Below are positions 23,820 to 31,756 of a DNA stretch of 64,000 bases, piece after piece. The position numbers and the translations under genes were made by a program. The notes beneath the pieces were generated by a model. That model saw only the letters and a program-made list of their open reading frames with translations. It was not told where the DNA came from and did not search any database. The stretch lies in assembly GCF_009569385.1 (NCBI RefSeq), contig NZ_WBOF01000001.1:5371501-5435500 (forward strand). Direction: 5' to 3'. The DNA is from Streptomyces kaniharaensis (GTDB taxonomy: Bacteria; Actinomycetota; Actinomycetes; Streptomycetales; Streptomycetaceae). Each line of letters opens with the position of its first letter. Positions within the stretch are counted from its first letter, which is position 1.

Positions 23820-25592
23820 ATGAAGCCCCCCGTCCATCATGAACAGGGGCCGGCCACCACCCTGCCGGTCGGCTCCCCGGCGGCCGTACGCGCGTACCTG
23901 CGGCTGCTCGCCCGGCGGCACCGGAGCGGGTTCGCCGCGGTGGTGACGCTGCACTCGGTGGCGACCCTGGCCGGGCTGGTCGGGCCGTGGGTGCTCGGCA
24001 CCCTGGTGGAGTCGCTCGCCACCGACACCGCCGAGGGCGCGCTCGCGGCGGCGGTCGGCTGGTATCTGGCGGCGCTGGTGGTGCAGTCCGCGTTCACCTG
24101 GTGGTCGCGGATGCGCGGCGCCATGCTCGGCGAGCGGGTGCTGGCCGACCTGCGCGAGGACTTCCTGGTCCGCTCGGTCGCGCTGCCGACCGGTGTGCTG
24201 GAGCGGGCCGGCACCGGGGACCTGGTCTCCCGGGGCACCACCGACATCGACCGGCTGGACAAGTCGGTGCGCGAGGCCGTGCCCGAACTGGCCGTAGCCG
24301 TCGTGTCGTTGCTGCTGGTGCTGGGCGCGCTGGTGGTCACCTCGCCGATGCTCGCGCTGACCGCGCTGATCGGTCTGCCGCTGCTGCTGGTCAGTTCCCG
24401 CTGGTACTTCCGGCGCGCGCCGCAGTCGTACCGCAACGAGTCGGCGGCGGACGCGGCCGTGAACGGCGTGCTGGCCGAGACGGTGGACGCCGGGCGGACG
24501 GTCGAGGCGCTGCGCCTGGGCGAGCAGCGGGTCCGGCTCACCGACCGCCGGCTCGCCGAGTGGCTCTCCTGGGAGCGGTACACGCTGTGGCTGCGGTCGG
24601 TCTGGTTCCCGACCATCGACGCCGTCTACACCGCGGCTGTCCTGGCCACCCTGGTGCTCGGCGGCCTGTTCGCGCTCCACGGGTGGATCACGGTCGGCCA
24701 GTTGACCAGCGGGGTGCTGTACGCCCAGATGCTCACCGGCCCGGTCGACCTGATCCTGCGCTGGTACGACGAGCTCCAGATCGGGCAGGCCTCGCTGGCG
24801 CGGCTGGTCGGCGTCCGCGAGGTGCCCGCGCACGAGGGCGACGAGTCCACCCGGCCGGCAGGCCGCCGGGTCGAGGCCCGGGACGTGCGGTTCGGCTACC
24901 GCGAGGGCGCGGACGTCCTGCACGGGATCAGCCTGGACGTCGCCCCCGGCAGCCGGGTGGCGCTGGTCGGGCCGTCCGGGGCGGGGAAGTCCACCCTCGG
25001 GCGGCTGCTGGCCGGGATCTACGCGCCCGGCCGGGGCAGCGTGACGCTCGGCGGGGCGGCGCTGGCGAGGATGCCGGCGGAGCGGGTCCGGGCCGAGGTC
25101 GCCCTTGTCAATCAGGAGCACCACGTGTTCGTCGGCACCCTGCGGGACAACCTTCGGCTGGCAGCGCCCGGGGCGGGGGACACCGAACTGCGGGCCGCGC
25201 TGGACGCGGTGGACGCCGGGGACTGGGTGGCCGCGCTGCCGCACGGCCTGGACACCGAGGTCGGTTCCGGCGGCGCCGCGCTGACCCCGCCACAGGCCCA
25301 GCAACTAGCCCTGGCCCGGCTGGTGCTGGCCGATCCGCACACTCTGGTGCTGGACGAGGCCACCTCGCTGCTCGACCCGCGTGCCGCCCGGCACCTGGAG
25401 CGCTCGCTCTCCCGCGTGCTGGAGGGCCGGACGGTGATCGCCATCGCGCACCGGCTGCACACCGCGCACGACGCCGACGTGATCGCGGTGGTCGAGGACG
25501 GGCGGATCAGCGAGTACGGCAGCCACCCGGAGCTGGTCGCGGCGGGTGGGCCGTACGCGGCGCTCTGGCGCTCCTGGCGGGACGAGCGGTAG
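23820..25592 (+). CDS. ABC exporter half-transporter, catalytic Walker A subunit
   Basis: A 590-residue exporter half: membrane domain (about 30-330) and nucleotide-binding domain. Walker A is GPSGAGKST (K390), Walker B LVLDEATS and the H-loop H544 (IAHR) are all intact, but the signature is LTPPQ (488-492) instead of LSGGQ. Paired with the upstream subunit this leaves one complete ATP site (Walker A/B here, LSGGQ there) and one dead site. ATG 23820 follows GAGGAG; the frame is open to GTG 23733 but that stretch overlaps the upstream gene and has no family sequence. Confidence 0.9.
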   Translation: MKPPVHHEQGPATTLPVGSPAAVRAYLRLLARRHRSGFAAVVTLHSVATLAGLVGPWVLGTLVESLATDTAEGALAAAVGWYLAALVVQSAFTWWSRMRGAMLGERVLADLREDFLVRSVALPTGVLERAGTGDLVSRGTTDIDRLDKSVREAVPELAVAVVSLLLVLGALVVTSPMLALTALIGLPLLLVSSRWYFRRAPQSYRNESAADAAVNGVLAETVDAGRTVEALRLGEQRVRLTDRRLAEWLSWERYTLWLRSVWFPTIDAVYTAAVLATLVLGGLFALHGWITVGQLTSGVLYAQMLTGPVDLILRWYDELQIGQASLARLVGVREVPAHEGDESTRPAGRRVEARDVRFGYREGADVLHGISLDVAPGSRVALVGPSGAGKSTLGRLLAGIYAPGRGSVTLGGAALARMPAERVRAEVALVNQEHHVFVGTLRDNLRLAAPGAGDTELRAALDAVDAGDWVAALPHGLDTEVGSGGAALTPPQAQQLALARLVLADPHTLVLDEATSLLDPRAARHLERSLSRVLEGRTVIAIAHRLHTAHDADVIAVVEDGRISEYGSHPELVAAGGPYAALWRSWRDER

Positions 25593-25622
25593 GCCGGTCA
25601 CGGTTTAGGGCGGTCACAGTTG

Positions 25623-25656
25623 AACCCGCACGAGGCGTGATTGCCCCGTGCGGGTT
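25623..25656 (+). terminator. terminator hairpin after ABC exporter
   Basis: Arms AACCCGCACG and CGTGCGGGTT enclose 14 nt, which add a few further pairs, 31 nt after the second exporter gene. Confidence 0.7.
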
Positions 25657-25720
25657 GCTCCGCCGGTGTGGAAGGGCGCGTAACCGGGCAGACCGGTGCT
25701 CATGCCCGCAGACTGCTCCG

Positions 25721-25966
25721 GTGACCAAGACTTCAGACCGCTCGTCCGGCCCCAAGCGCAGTGAGATCGGGGGGATCCCCACCCGGTACATCGGGATCGG
25801 CGTCATCGTCATCCTCGCGGTGTGGTTCCTGTTCGCCAACCTCGACAAGGTGAAGATCCAGTTCTGGGTCTTCACCGTCACCACGCCGCTCTGGATCGCC
25901 CTGCTGGCCACCCTGGTCGCGGGCGGTGCGCTGGGCTGGCTGCTGAAGGGACGGCGCACCCGGTGA
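25721..25966 (+). CDS. LapA-like small membrane protein
   Basis: An 81-residue protein with two hydrophobic segments (about 22-40 and 52-73) separated by NLDKVKIQFWVF, the typical pattern of LapA/YciM-associated domains, and a basic C-terminus (KGRRTR). Streptomycete members have no known role; in enterobacteria LapA takes part in lipopolysaccharide assembly, which does not apply here. GTG 25721 is the only start in this frame that fits; no good Shine-Dalgarno sequence precedes it. Confidence 0.75.
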   Translation: MTKTSDRSSGPKRSEIGGIPTRYIGIGVIVILAVWFLFANLDKVKIQFWVFTVTTPLWIALLATLVAGGALGWLLKGRRTR

Positions 25967-26091
25967 GCACCGCCTCCGAGCGGGGTGGGCTGTCGTCATC
26001 GGCGCAGCGGTGAATCCGGCCGCGGCGGTGGGAAGGTTGTTTCGACGTTGAACCATAGGTGCGGGTGAGGTTAGATCCGGCACCTCCAATT

Positions 26092-26102
26092 TCCTCTTAT
26101 GA
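26092..26102 (-). promoter_or_regulatory. shared 11-bp motif upstream of lysR
   Basis: The reverse strand reads TCATAAGAGGA, identical to 27120-27130 before the cysteine dioxygenase gene. It lies 39 nt before the lysR start. Candidate LysR site or shared promoter element. Confidence 0.45.
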
Positions 26103-26140
26103 TTGCGGGGGCTGGAGGCAGACGACCGGACGGAGGGGCC

Positions 26141-27055
26141 ATGGAGCCGGTGTTCGACTCACGGCACATCAGGACGTTTCACGAGGTCGTCCGGGCCGGC
26201 TCCTACTCGGCGGCGGCCCGCGAACTCGGCTACACCCAGCCCGCCATCACCCAGCAGATGAAGGCGCTCGAACGCACCGTCGGCGTCCCGCTGTTCACCC
26301 GGGCCGGGCGCGGACTGCGGCTCACCGAGGCCGGCGAGGCGCTCTCCCGGCACGCCGAGCTGATCCTCGGCAGCATGTCCGCCGCCCAGCAGCAGCTCGC
26401 CGCACTCGCCCGGCTGCGCGCCGGGCGCGTCCGGGTCTGCGCCTTCCCCAGCGCCAACGCCACCCTGATTCCCGAGGCGATGGCCCGGCTGCTCGCCGAG
26501 CACCCCGGCGTACGGGTCGAGCTGCTGGAGGCCGAGCCGCCGGACTCCGTCCAGCGGCTGCTGCGCGGGGAGTGCGACATCGCACTGGCCTTCCGCTATC
26601 CCGGCGGCACCACCGAGGTACCGGACGGGGTGGACGAGATCCCCCTGATGGAGGACCTGCTCACCGTGCTGCTGCCGGTCGGGCACCCGCTCGGGCGCCG
26701 GCACGCCGTCCGGCTCGCCGATCTCGACGGCGAGCGCTGGATCGCCGGCTGCCCGCGCTGTCGCGCCAACCTGCTGCACGTCTGCGCGGAGGAGGGCTTC
26801 GCGCCGGACATCGTGTTCTCGACGGACGACAACCTCGCGGTGCAGAGCCTCGTCGCCGCCGGGGTCGGGATCGCGCTGATGCCGGCGCTCGTGCTCTCCT
26901 TCATGTGCCACCGCAAGGTCACCGGGCGGGCCGTCGAGCCGCACCTGCGGCGGCAGGTGAGCGCTTACGTGCTGCGGGAGCACCGGCGGATTCCGGCCAC
27001 GGCGCTCGTCCTGGATCACCTGCGGCAGGCGGCCGCGAGCCGGGTGGGGTGCTGA
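26141..27055 (+). CDS. LysR family transcriptional regulator
   Basis: A 304-residue LysR protein. The N-terminal winged helix (about 1-65) reads RTFHEVVRAGSYSAAARELG and TQPAITQQMKALE, and the C-terminal effector domain follows from about residue 90. ATG 26141 has GGAGGGG upstream and gives the normal family length; the frame is open 14 codons more. It precedes cysteine dioxygenase and a YeiH-type transporter on the same strand, so it probably controls cysteine/sulfur metabolism (inference, supported by the shared 11-bp motif). The effector-domain CPRC pair near residue 205 might sense thiols or metal, but that is speculation. Confidence 0.88.
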   Translation: MEPVFDSRHIRTFHEVVRAGSYSAAARELGYTQPAITQQMKALERTVGVPLFTRAGRGLRLTEAGEALSRHAELILGSMSAAQQQLAALARLRAGRVRVCAFPSANATLIPEAMARLLAEHPGVRVELLEAEPPDSVQRLLRGECDIALAFRYPGGTTEVPDGVDEIPLMEDLLTVLLPVGHPLGRRHAVRLADLDGERWIAGCPRCRANLLHVCAEEGFAPDIVFSTDDNLAVQSLVAAGVGIALMPALVLSFMCHRKVTGRAVEPHLRRQVSAYVLREHRRIPATALVLDHLRQAAASRVGC

Positions 27056-27081
27056 GCCTGTTCAAGCGGAGCTGGCCTCAG

Positions 27082-27108
27082 GCTGAACTGATTTCATGCT
27101 GAGCTGAT
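27082..27108. promoter_or_regulatory. direct repeat upstream of cysteine dioxygenase
   Basis: Two copies of GCTGARCTGAT start 16 nt apart (27082 and 27098), between lysR and the cysteine dioxygenase gene. They may be regulator half-sites. Confidence 0.4.
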
Positions 27109-27119
27109 CGGCGACCGAC

Positions 27120-27130
27120 TCATAAGAGGA
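27120..27130 (+). promoter_or_regulatory. shared 11-bp motif upstream of cysteine dioxygenase
   Basis: TCATAAGAGGA, identical to the inverted copy before lysR. It lies 65 nt before the start codon. TAAG here and CTTA at 27144-27147 also form an inverted pair of the LysR-site kind. Confidence 0.45.
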
Positions 27131-27194
27131 CTTTGGGAGAGTGCTTAAGAACCCTCGTTGGACGTGATAGGTCTGCTGGGTCGAACCTGCTGCC

Positions 27195-27776
27195 ATGACA
27201 CCCTCAGCCACGGTCGGCAGCGACCGGCTCACCCAGCGGATGACCGCCCTGATCGGCGAGATCCGTGCCGTCGTGGACCGCGGACTGCCGCCCGAACTCA
27301 CCGCCTACCTGGTCGGCGAACGCCTCGCCCCGCACCTGCTGGTCGACCCCGACGGGCCCGACGCGCTGCTCACCCCCGCCCAGCGCGAGGGCGATCCCCA
27401 GCGCTACCGGCAGCACGTCGTGCACGCCGAGGAGGACGGCAGCTTCTCCGTCGTCGCGCTGGTCTGGCTGCCCGGCCAGCAGACCCCGATCCACGACCAC
27501 GTCTCCTGGTGCGTGGCCGGCGTCCACCAGGGCCAGGAGAGCGAGACCCGCTACCGGCTCGTCTCCGACGGACGCGCCGCCCGGCTCGTCGAGACCGAGC
27601 ACGTGGCCGGCCCGGCCGGGACCGTCGCCGCCTTCGCCCCGCCCGGCGACATCCACCTGGTGCGCAACGCGTGCAGCACCACCGCCATCTCCATCCACGT
27701 GTACGGCGCCGACGTGTCGCGGCTCGGCACCAGCATCCGGCGGGTCTACCGGCTTCCCGCAGACCAGCAGCGGTGA
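27195..27776 (+). CDS. cysteine dioxygenase family protein
   Basis: A 193-residue cupin of the type I cysteine dioxygenase family, which oxidises cysteine to cysteine sulfinate with O2 and Fe(II). The iron ligands are visible as H100 and H102 (TPIHDH) and H154 (GDIHLVRN). The C-terminal ISIHVYGADVSRLG matches the family. It lies between a LysR gene and a YeiH transporter gene, 7 nt before the latter, so the two are likely co-transcribed for cysteine breakdown and sulfite/sulfonate handling (inference). Confidence 0.85.
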   Translation: MTPSATVGSDRLTQRMTALIGEIRAVVDRGLPPELTAYLVGERLAPHLLVDPDGPDALLTPAQREGDPQRYRQHVVHAEEDGSFSVVALVWLPGQQTPIHDHVSWCVAGVHQGQESETRYRLVSDGRAARLVETEHVAGPAGTVAAFAPPGDIHLVRNACSTTAISIHVYGADVSRLGTSIRRVYRLPADQQR

Positions 27777-27783
27777 GCGCGGC

Positions 27784-28866
27784 GTGGCACTGACCGTACG
27801 AGAGCGGCGCACCGGCGCCCGCACCCGCCTGCTGCCCCCGCTCGGCGGAGACGCCCCCGGCCTGCTGCTGGCCGCGGCCGGGGTGGCCGCCGCGCTGGCC
27901 GTCCACGCGGCCGTGCCGGCCGTGCCCAAGCTCACCGCCGCCGTCGTGCTCGGCATGGCGGCGGCCCACCTGCCCGGGCTGCGCCCGGTGGTCCGCGGGG
28001 TGGCCCGGCCCGGGCTCTCGCTGGCCGGGAAGCGGCTGATGCGGCTCGGGATCGTGCTGCTCGGGCTGAAGCTCAGCCTGGACGACGTGCTCGGCCTCGG
28101 CTGGGCGACCGTCGCCATGGTGCTCGCCGTGGTCGCGGCGACCTTCGTGGGCACGCTGTGGCTGGGCCGGCGGCTCGGGCTGCCCGGGGACCAGCCGCTG
28201 CTGGTCGCCACCGGGTACTCGATCTGCGGCGCCTCGGCGATCGGCGCGGTCAGCCAGGCGGCGGGCAGCGAGGAGGAGGACGTCGCCGCCTCCGTCGCTC
28301 TCGTGACGCTCTGCGGCACGCTCGCGATCGCCGTGCTGCCGCTGCTCCAGCACCCGCTCGGCCTCGGCGGGGCGGAGTTCGGACGCTGGGTCGGCGCGAG
28401 CGTGCACGACGTCGGGCAGGTGGTCGCCACCGCGCAGACCGGCGGGGCCGGGGCGCTTCGCGAGGCCGTCCTGGTCAAGCTGATGCGGGTGGTGCTGCTC
28501 GCGCCGCTGGTCGCCGGTGTGGCGGTCGCGGTCCGGCGGAACCAGCAGTGGGTGAAAAAGAACATTGGTGAACGAACCTCTAAAAGTTCGGTCAAAAGCG
28601 ACAGTCGGCCTCCGATCCTCCCGCTGTTCGTGGCGGGATTCCTTGCAATGATCGTTCTGCGGACCACCGGGGTGCTGCCGGAGCGTGCGCTCACGTTGGC
28701 CGGGGACGCCCAGGAGCTGTTGCTGGCCGCCGCGTTGTTCGGGCTCGGCAGCGCGGTGCACCTGCCGACCATGGTCCGCACCGGCGGGCGGATCGCCCTG
28801 CTCGGGCTCGGATCCTGGGTGATGGTCGCGGGCGTCTCGTACGCCGGGGTGCTGCTCACAACGTGA
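27784..28866 (+). CDS. YeiH/UPF0324 family membrane protein (putative sulfate/sulfite exporter)
   Basis: A 360-residue polytopic membrane protein with some ten hydrophobic segments. Family marks are KRLMRLGIVLLGLKL, TGYSICGASAIGAVSQ and VGASVHDVGQVVATA. The family is annotated as putative sulfate exporters, and coupling to cysteine dioxygenase supports a sulfur-oxyanion role (inference). GTG 27784 is the likely start; there is no strong ribosome site, and coupling to the upstream stop 7 nt away may help. Bases 28550-28610, coding a Lys/Ser-rich loop (VKKNIGERTSKSSVKSDS), are far poorer in G+C than the rest. Confidence 0.85.
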   Translation: MALTVRERRTGARTRLLPPLGGDAPGLLLAAAGVAAALAVHAAVPAVPKLTAAVVLGMAAAHLPGLRPVVRGVARPGLSLAGKRLMRLGIVLLGLKLSLDDVLGLGWATVAMVLAVVAATFVGTLWLGRRLGLPGDQPLLVATGYSICGASAIGAVSQAAGSEEEDVAASVALVTLCGTLAIAVLPLLQHPLGLGGAEFGRWVGASVHDVGQVVATAQTGGAGALREAVLVKLMRVVLLAPLVAGVAVAVRRNQQWVKKNIGERTSKSSVKSDSRPPILPLFVAGFLAMIVLRTTGVLPERALTLAGDAQELLLAAALFGLGSAVHLPTMVRTGGRIALLGLGSWVMVAGVSYAGVLLTT

Positions 28867-28959
28867 CGAGCGCGGGTGCGGCGTCCGCTATTGTCGGCCG
28901 GGTGTCCGTCTTTTGGGACGGTCCGTTGGTCCTGCACCCGAGCTAGCCGAGGAATGCGC

Positions 28960-29670
28960 ATGTCCACCGCACTGCCCGAACGGGACGGCCGCGCGGTCGT
29001 CGTGACGCTCGACCGGCGCGAGGGGCCGTTCGGCGAGGTGGTACTGCGGCAACGCGGGCCTCACTTCGAGATCATCGCCAACGGCTGCTTCCTGATGGAC
29101 ACCGCCGACGGCCGCTCGGAGCGGCTGCTGATCCAGGCCGCGCTGGACGAGCTGGACCGCACCGGCACCACCGTCGAGCGGCCCTCGGTGCTGATCGGCG
29201 GCCTCGGTGTCGGCTTCTCGCTGGCGTACGCGGTGGCCGAGCCGCGCTGGGGGCGGATCGCCATCGTCGAGCGCGAGACCGCGATCATCGACTGGCACCG
29301 GACCGGGCCGCTGGGCGCGTTCTCGGGCGGCGCGCTGGAGGACGAGCGGGTCGCGGTGCTCCACACCGACCTGCTGGAGTACCTGGCCGCGGCCGACGGC
29401 GAGCGCTACCACGCGCTGTGCCTGGACATCGACAACGGCCCGGACTGGACCGTCACCGACTCCAACGCCGGGCTGTACGGCGCGGACGGGCTCGCCGTGC
29501 TCTGGCACCGGCTGCAGCCGGGCGGCGTGCTGGCGATGTGGAGCGCGCAGCCCTCCCCGGACTTCGAGGAGGCGCTGCGCGCGGCGGGCTTCTCGGACGT
29601 CGTCACGCACGAGATCCCGGTCGCCCGGGGCGTGCCCGACGTGGTGCACCTGGCCCGGCGCCCGGGCTGA
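28960..29670 (+). CDS. spermidine synthase-like SAM-fold protein
   Basis: A 236-residue protein of the polyamine synthase/methyltransferase fold. The N-terminal beta region is followed by the nucleotide-binding glycine motif VLIGGLGVGFSLAYA and an acidic residue (IVERE), and an LDIDNGPDW segment sits in the active-site area. The usual spermidine synthase GGGD/E motif is only approximated, so polyamine synthesis is uncertain; many actinobacterial paralogues are uncharacterised. ATG 28960 has GAGGA 6 nt upstream; ATG 28954 and further upstream codons are less likely. A heptad-repeat hairpin follows the stop. Confidence 0.75.
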   Translation: MSTALPERDGRAVVVTLDRREGPFGEVVLRQRGPHFEIIANGCFLMDTADGRSERLLIQAALDELDRTGTTVERPSVLIGGLGVGFSLAYAVAEPRWGRIAIVERETAIIDWHRTGPLGAFSGGALEDERVAVLHTDLLEYLAAADGERYHALCLDIDNGPDWTVTDSNAGLYGADGLAVLWHRLQPGGVLAMWSAQPSPDFEEALRAAGFSDVVTHEIPVARGVPDVVHLARRPG

Positions 29671-29714
29671 CGCGACGATCGAGCGGGGGCCTGGCTTCGG
29701 CGGGCCGCAGACAC

Positions 29715-29780
29715 ATGACAGATAACAGCTAACAGAATCTGAAGTCTGTTAGCTGTTATCTGTTTGCTGTCATCTGTTCG
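29715..29780. repeat. heptad inverted-repeat element, copy 1
   Basis: Three left heptads NNNACAG (29715-29735), a 10-bp centre (29736-29745; reverse strand ACTTCAGATT) and five right heptads CTGTNNN (29746-29780). The inner part folds into a perfect 19-bp stem (29718-29736 with 29745-29763) and an 8-nt loop. It lies between two convergent genes, so it could act as a bidirectional terminator. Much more AT-rich than its surroundings. Three related copies are at 45.3, 51.9 and 62.6 kb. Confidence 0.9.
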
Positions 29781-29814
29781 TCGAGGCGTCGGCCTCACCG
29801 CCGGCGGAGGCGGC

Positions 29815-31674
29815 TCAGCCGAACGGGCTGGTCTCCGCGCCCGCGGCCGCCGGGGCATCGGCCGCCGGCGCCTCGTCGGGGAGGGCCGGAAGGCTCTCGG
29901 GGGCGAAGGGGTTGAAGTCCGGCGGCGGGATCATCACGGGCGTGCCCTTGAGCAGCGGCGGCTCCTCCGGTGCCGGATCGGCCGGGGCGGGGATGCGCGG
30001 CGGCACCGAGGGCGGCGGAGGGATCGCCGGCCCCTGTGACGCGAGCGTGGTGCCGAACGGATCGCTCGGCTGATCGGCCGGGGTCGCCGTCCCGAACGGG
30101 TCGGGGGCTCCGGCGGGCGCGGTCGACGCGTCGTCGGGGAGGGCCGGGAGGCTCTCGGGGGCGAAGGGGTTGAAGTCCGGCGGCGGGATCATCACGGGCG
30201 TGCCTCGGAGCGCCGGCTCCTGGTCCTCGGCCGGGGGCGCGTCGGCGAGCGGCGCGAACGGGTTGAAGTCCGCGGGCGGGACGCGCACCGGCGTGCCGCG
30301 CAGGTGGACCGGCGCCTCCTCCGGGGCCTCCTCCTGCACCTGCTCCGCCACCGGAGCGGGAGTCGGAGTCGGAGCATGAGCCTGTGCAGGGGGCGAAACA
30401 GGAGCGGGCACGCCCGCCACACCGTCCCAGCCGAACTGGACGCTCTTCAGCAGCTCCGCGAACGCCTCCGTGTACAGCTCCCAGTCCTCCGGCTGCGCCG
30501 TCGAGAGCTGGACGCACAGCACCGAGACGCCGTCCGGCAGCGGGACGAACGCCTGGACGACCGAGGTGACCACCCAGCGCCGCTGCCCGTCCGCGGCCAG
30601 CGCCCCGGGCACCGGAACGGTCCGGCCCTCGACCAGGACGGCAGCCGGCCCGGCCGGCAGCAGGACCGTCCACACCTCGGCGTGCCGCCGGACGGTGGCG
30701 AGTTCGGTGGCGAGGGCGGTGATGGGCAGCGGGTGCCGGGTGAGCGAGACGACGAGGGTGGCCTCGGTGGCCCGGCCGTCGGCCTCCAGGGCGCAGACGC
30801 CCGCGTAGACCGTGCCCGAGGCGTGGACGAGGTCGGCGAGGGTGGCGGCGATGACGGCGAAGTCCCGGCGCGGGGTCGGGCCGGTGGCGCTGAACAACTC
30901 CTCGGCGACTTCGGCCAGATGGCGGGTCAGTTCGTCGGCGGCCGCGACGGCGGCCGGGTCGGCTCCGTCCGCGCCGGCCGGCAGCGGGGGCACCGTACGG
31001 GCGGAGACGCCCGCCGGGCCGCCGGGGGAGGTGAACGGGTGGAAGCCGGGTGGGACGACCAGCCGGACCTCGGTGCCGGAGCCGGTGGCCAGTTCGACCG
31101 GCTGGAGGGTCTGCTGGCCGCCCGCCAGCGCGGCCAGCGCGGGCGCGAACGGCGGGCGCAGCTTGGGGTCGGCGATCTCGCCGCTGACGGGCAGTTGGAA
31201 GAGTGCGGCCGAGGTGGTGCCCCGGTCGGCGATCGCGCCGCGCACCGACCCGCCGCCGTAGCGGGCGAGCAGCGCGGCGGCTGCCCGGTCGGCGCGCGGG
31301 GCGCCGGTGCCGGGGCGGGCCGTGCCGGCGGTGATGACGGTGCCGAGCCGGTCGACGGCCGCGTGCACCGGTCCGTTGGGGGCCAGCGGTAGGCCGAACA
31401 GCGCCTCGGCGGCGGGGTGTTGGCTTGCCGGGCCCGATCGCAGGGCGCTCAGCGAGGACGCCGGGTGGCGCGAGGTGTGCTCGTCGAAGAGGGCGTCGGT
31501 GAGGGTGCCGAGGGTCGCACTGACCTGCTCGGCGGCTGCGAAGGGGTTGGCCTCCGCGTTGAACTGGCCGTCCTGGGTCAACTGATGAGCCCCCCGCTCT
31601 GCTCCGTCTGCGGTCCGTGTCCGGGTGGGACCGGGCGCACGCACCGGGCGTCGCGCCGTCAGATCCGTGGTCAT
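29815..31674 (-). CDS. uncharacterised protein with C-terminal DFNPFAP repeats
   Basis: A 619-residue protein I cannot assign. There is no signal peptide or membrane segment. Residues 1-430 look globular; the region PEDWELYTEAFAELLKSVQF ends it. The rest is a Pro/Ala-rich tail carrying three copies of a unit with GTPVxxPPxDFNPFAP, plus DPFG/SPFG ends, like multivalent docking motifs. Two of the repeats are almost identical at DNA level. Two NPFA-like words also occur, one near residue 43 (EANPFAAAE). It may be a scaffold or secretion-related protein (speculation). It converges with the spermidine synthase-like gene and follows a tetR gene on the same strand after 82 nt. Confidence 0.75.
   Translation of the reverse strand: MTTDLTARRPVRAPGPTRTRTADGAERGAHQLTQDGQFNAEANPFAAAEQVSATLGTLTDALFDEHTSRHPASSLSALRSGPASQHPAAEALFGLPLAPNGPVHAAVDRLGTVITAGTARPGTGAPRADRAAAALLARYGGGSVRGAIADRGTTSAALFQLPVSGEIADPKLRPPFAPALAALAGGQQTLQPVELATGSGTEVRLVVPPGFHPFTSPGGPAGVSARTVPPLPAGADGADPAAVAAADELTRHLAEVAEELFSATGPTPRRDFAVIAATLADLVHASGTVYAGVCALEADGRATEATLVVSLTRHPLPITALATELATVRRHAEVWTVLLPAGPAAVLVEGRTVPVPGALAADGQRRWVVTSVVQAFVPLPDGVSVLCVQLSTAQPEDWELYTEAFAELLKSVQFGWDGVAGVPAPVSPPAQAHAPTPTPAPVAEQVQEEAPEEAPVHLRGTPVRVPPADFNPFAPLADAPPAEDQEPALRGTPVMIPPPDFNPFAPESLPALPDDASTAPAGAPDPFGTATPADQPSDPFGTTLASQGPAIPPPPSVPPRIPAPADPAPEEPPLLKGTPVMIPPPDFNPFAPESLPALPDEAPAADAPAAAGAETSPFG
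29873..29946. repeat. 74-bp direct repeat, copy A
   Basis: This block differs at one base from 30131-30204; the 258-bp offset equals 86 codons, so both copies are in frame in the NPF-repeat protein gene. A third, diverged copy is near 30239-30303. Confidence 0.9.
30131..30204. repeat. 74-bp direct repeat, copy B
   Basis: Partner of 29873-29946, one mismatch in 74 bases. It encodes the GTPVMIPPPDFNPFAP unit of the tail. Confidence 0.9.
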
Positions 31675-31756
31675 TCCTATCAGAGCCCGCCGTCACCGCA
31701 GAACCGGCGGATCACCCGGAGAGCACCTGGTGAGGACCCGGTGAGAACCTAGTGGA

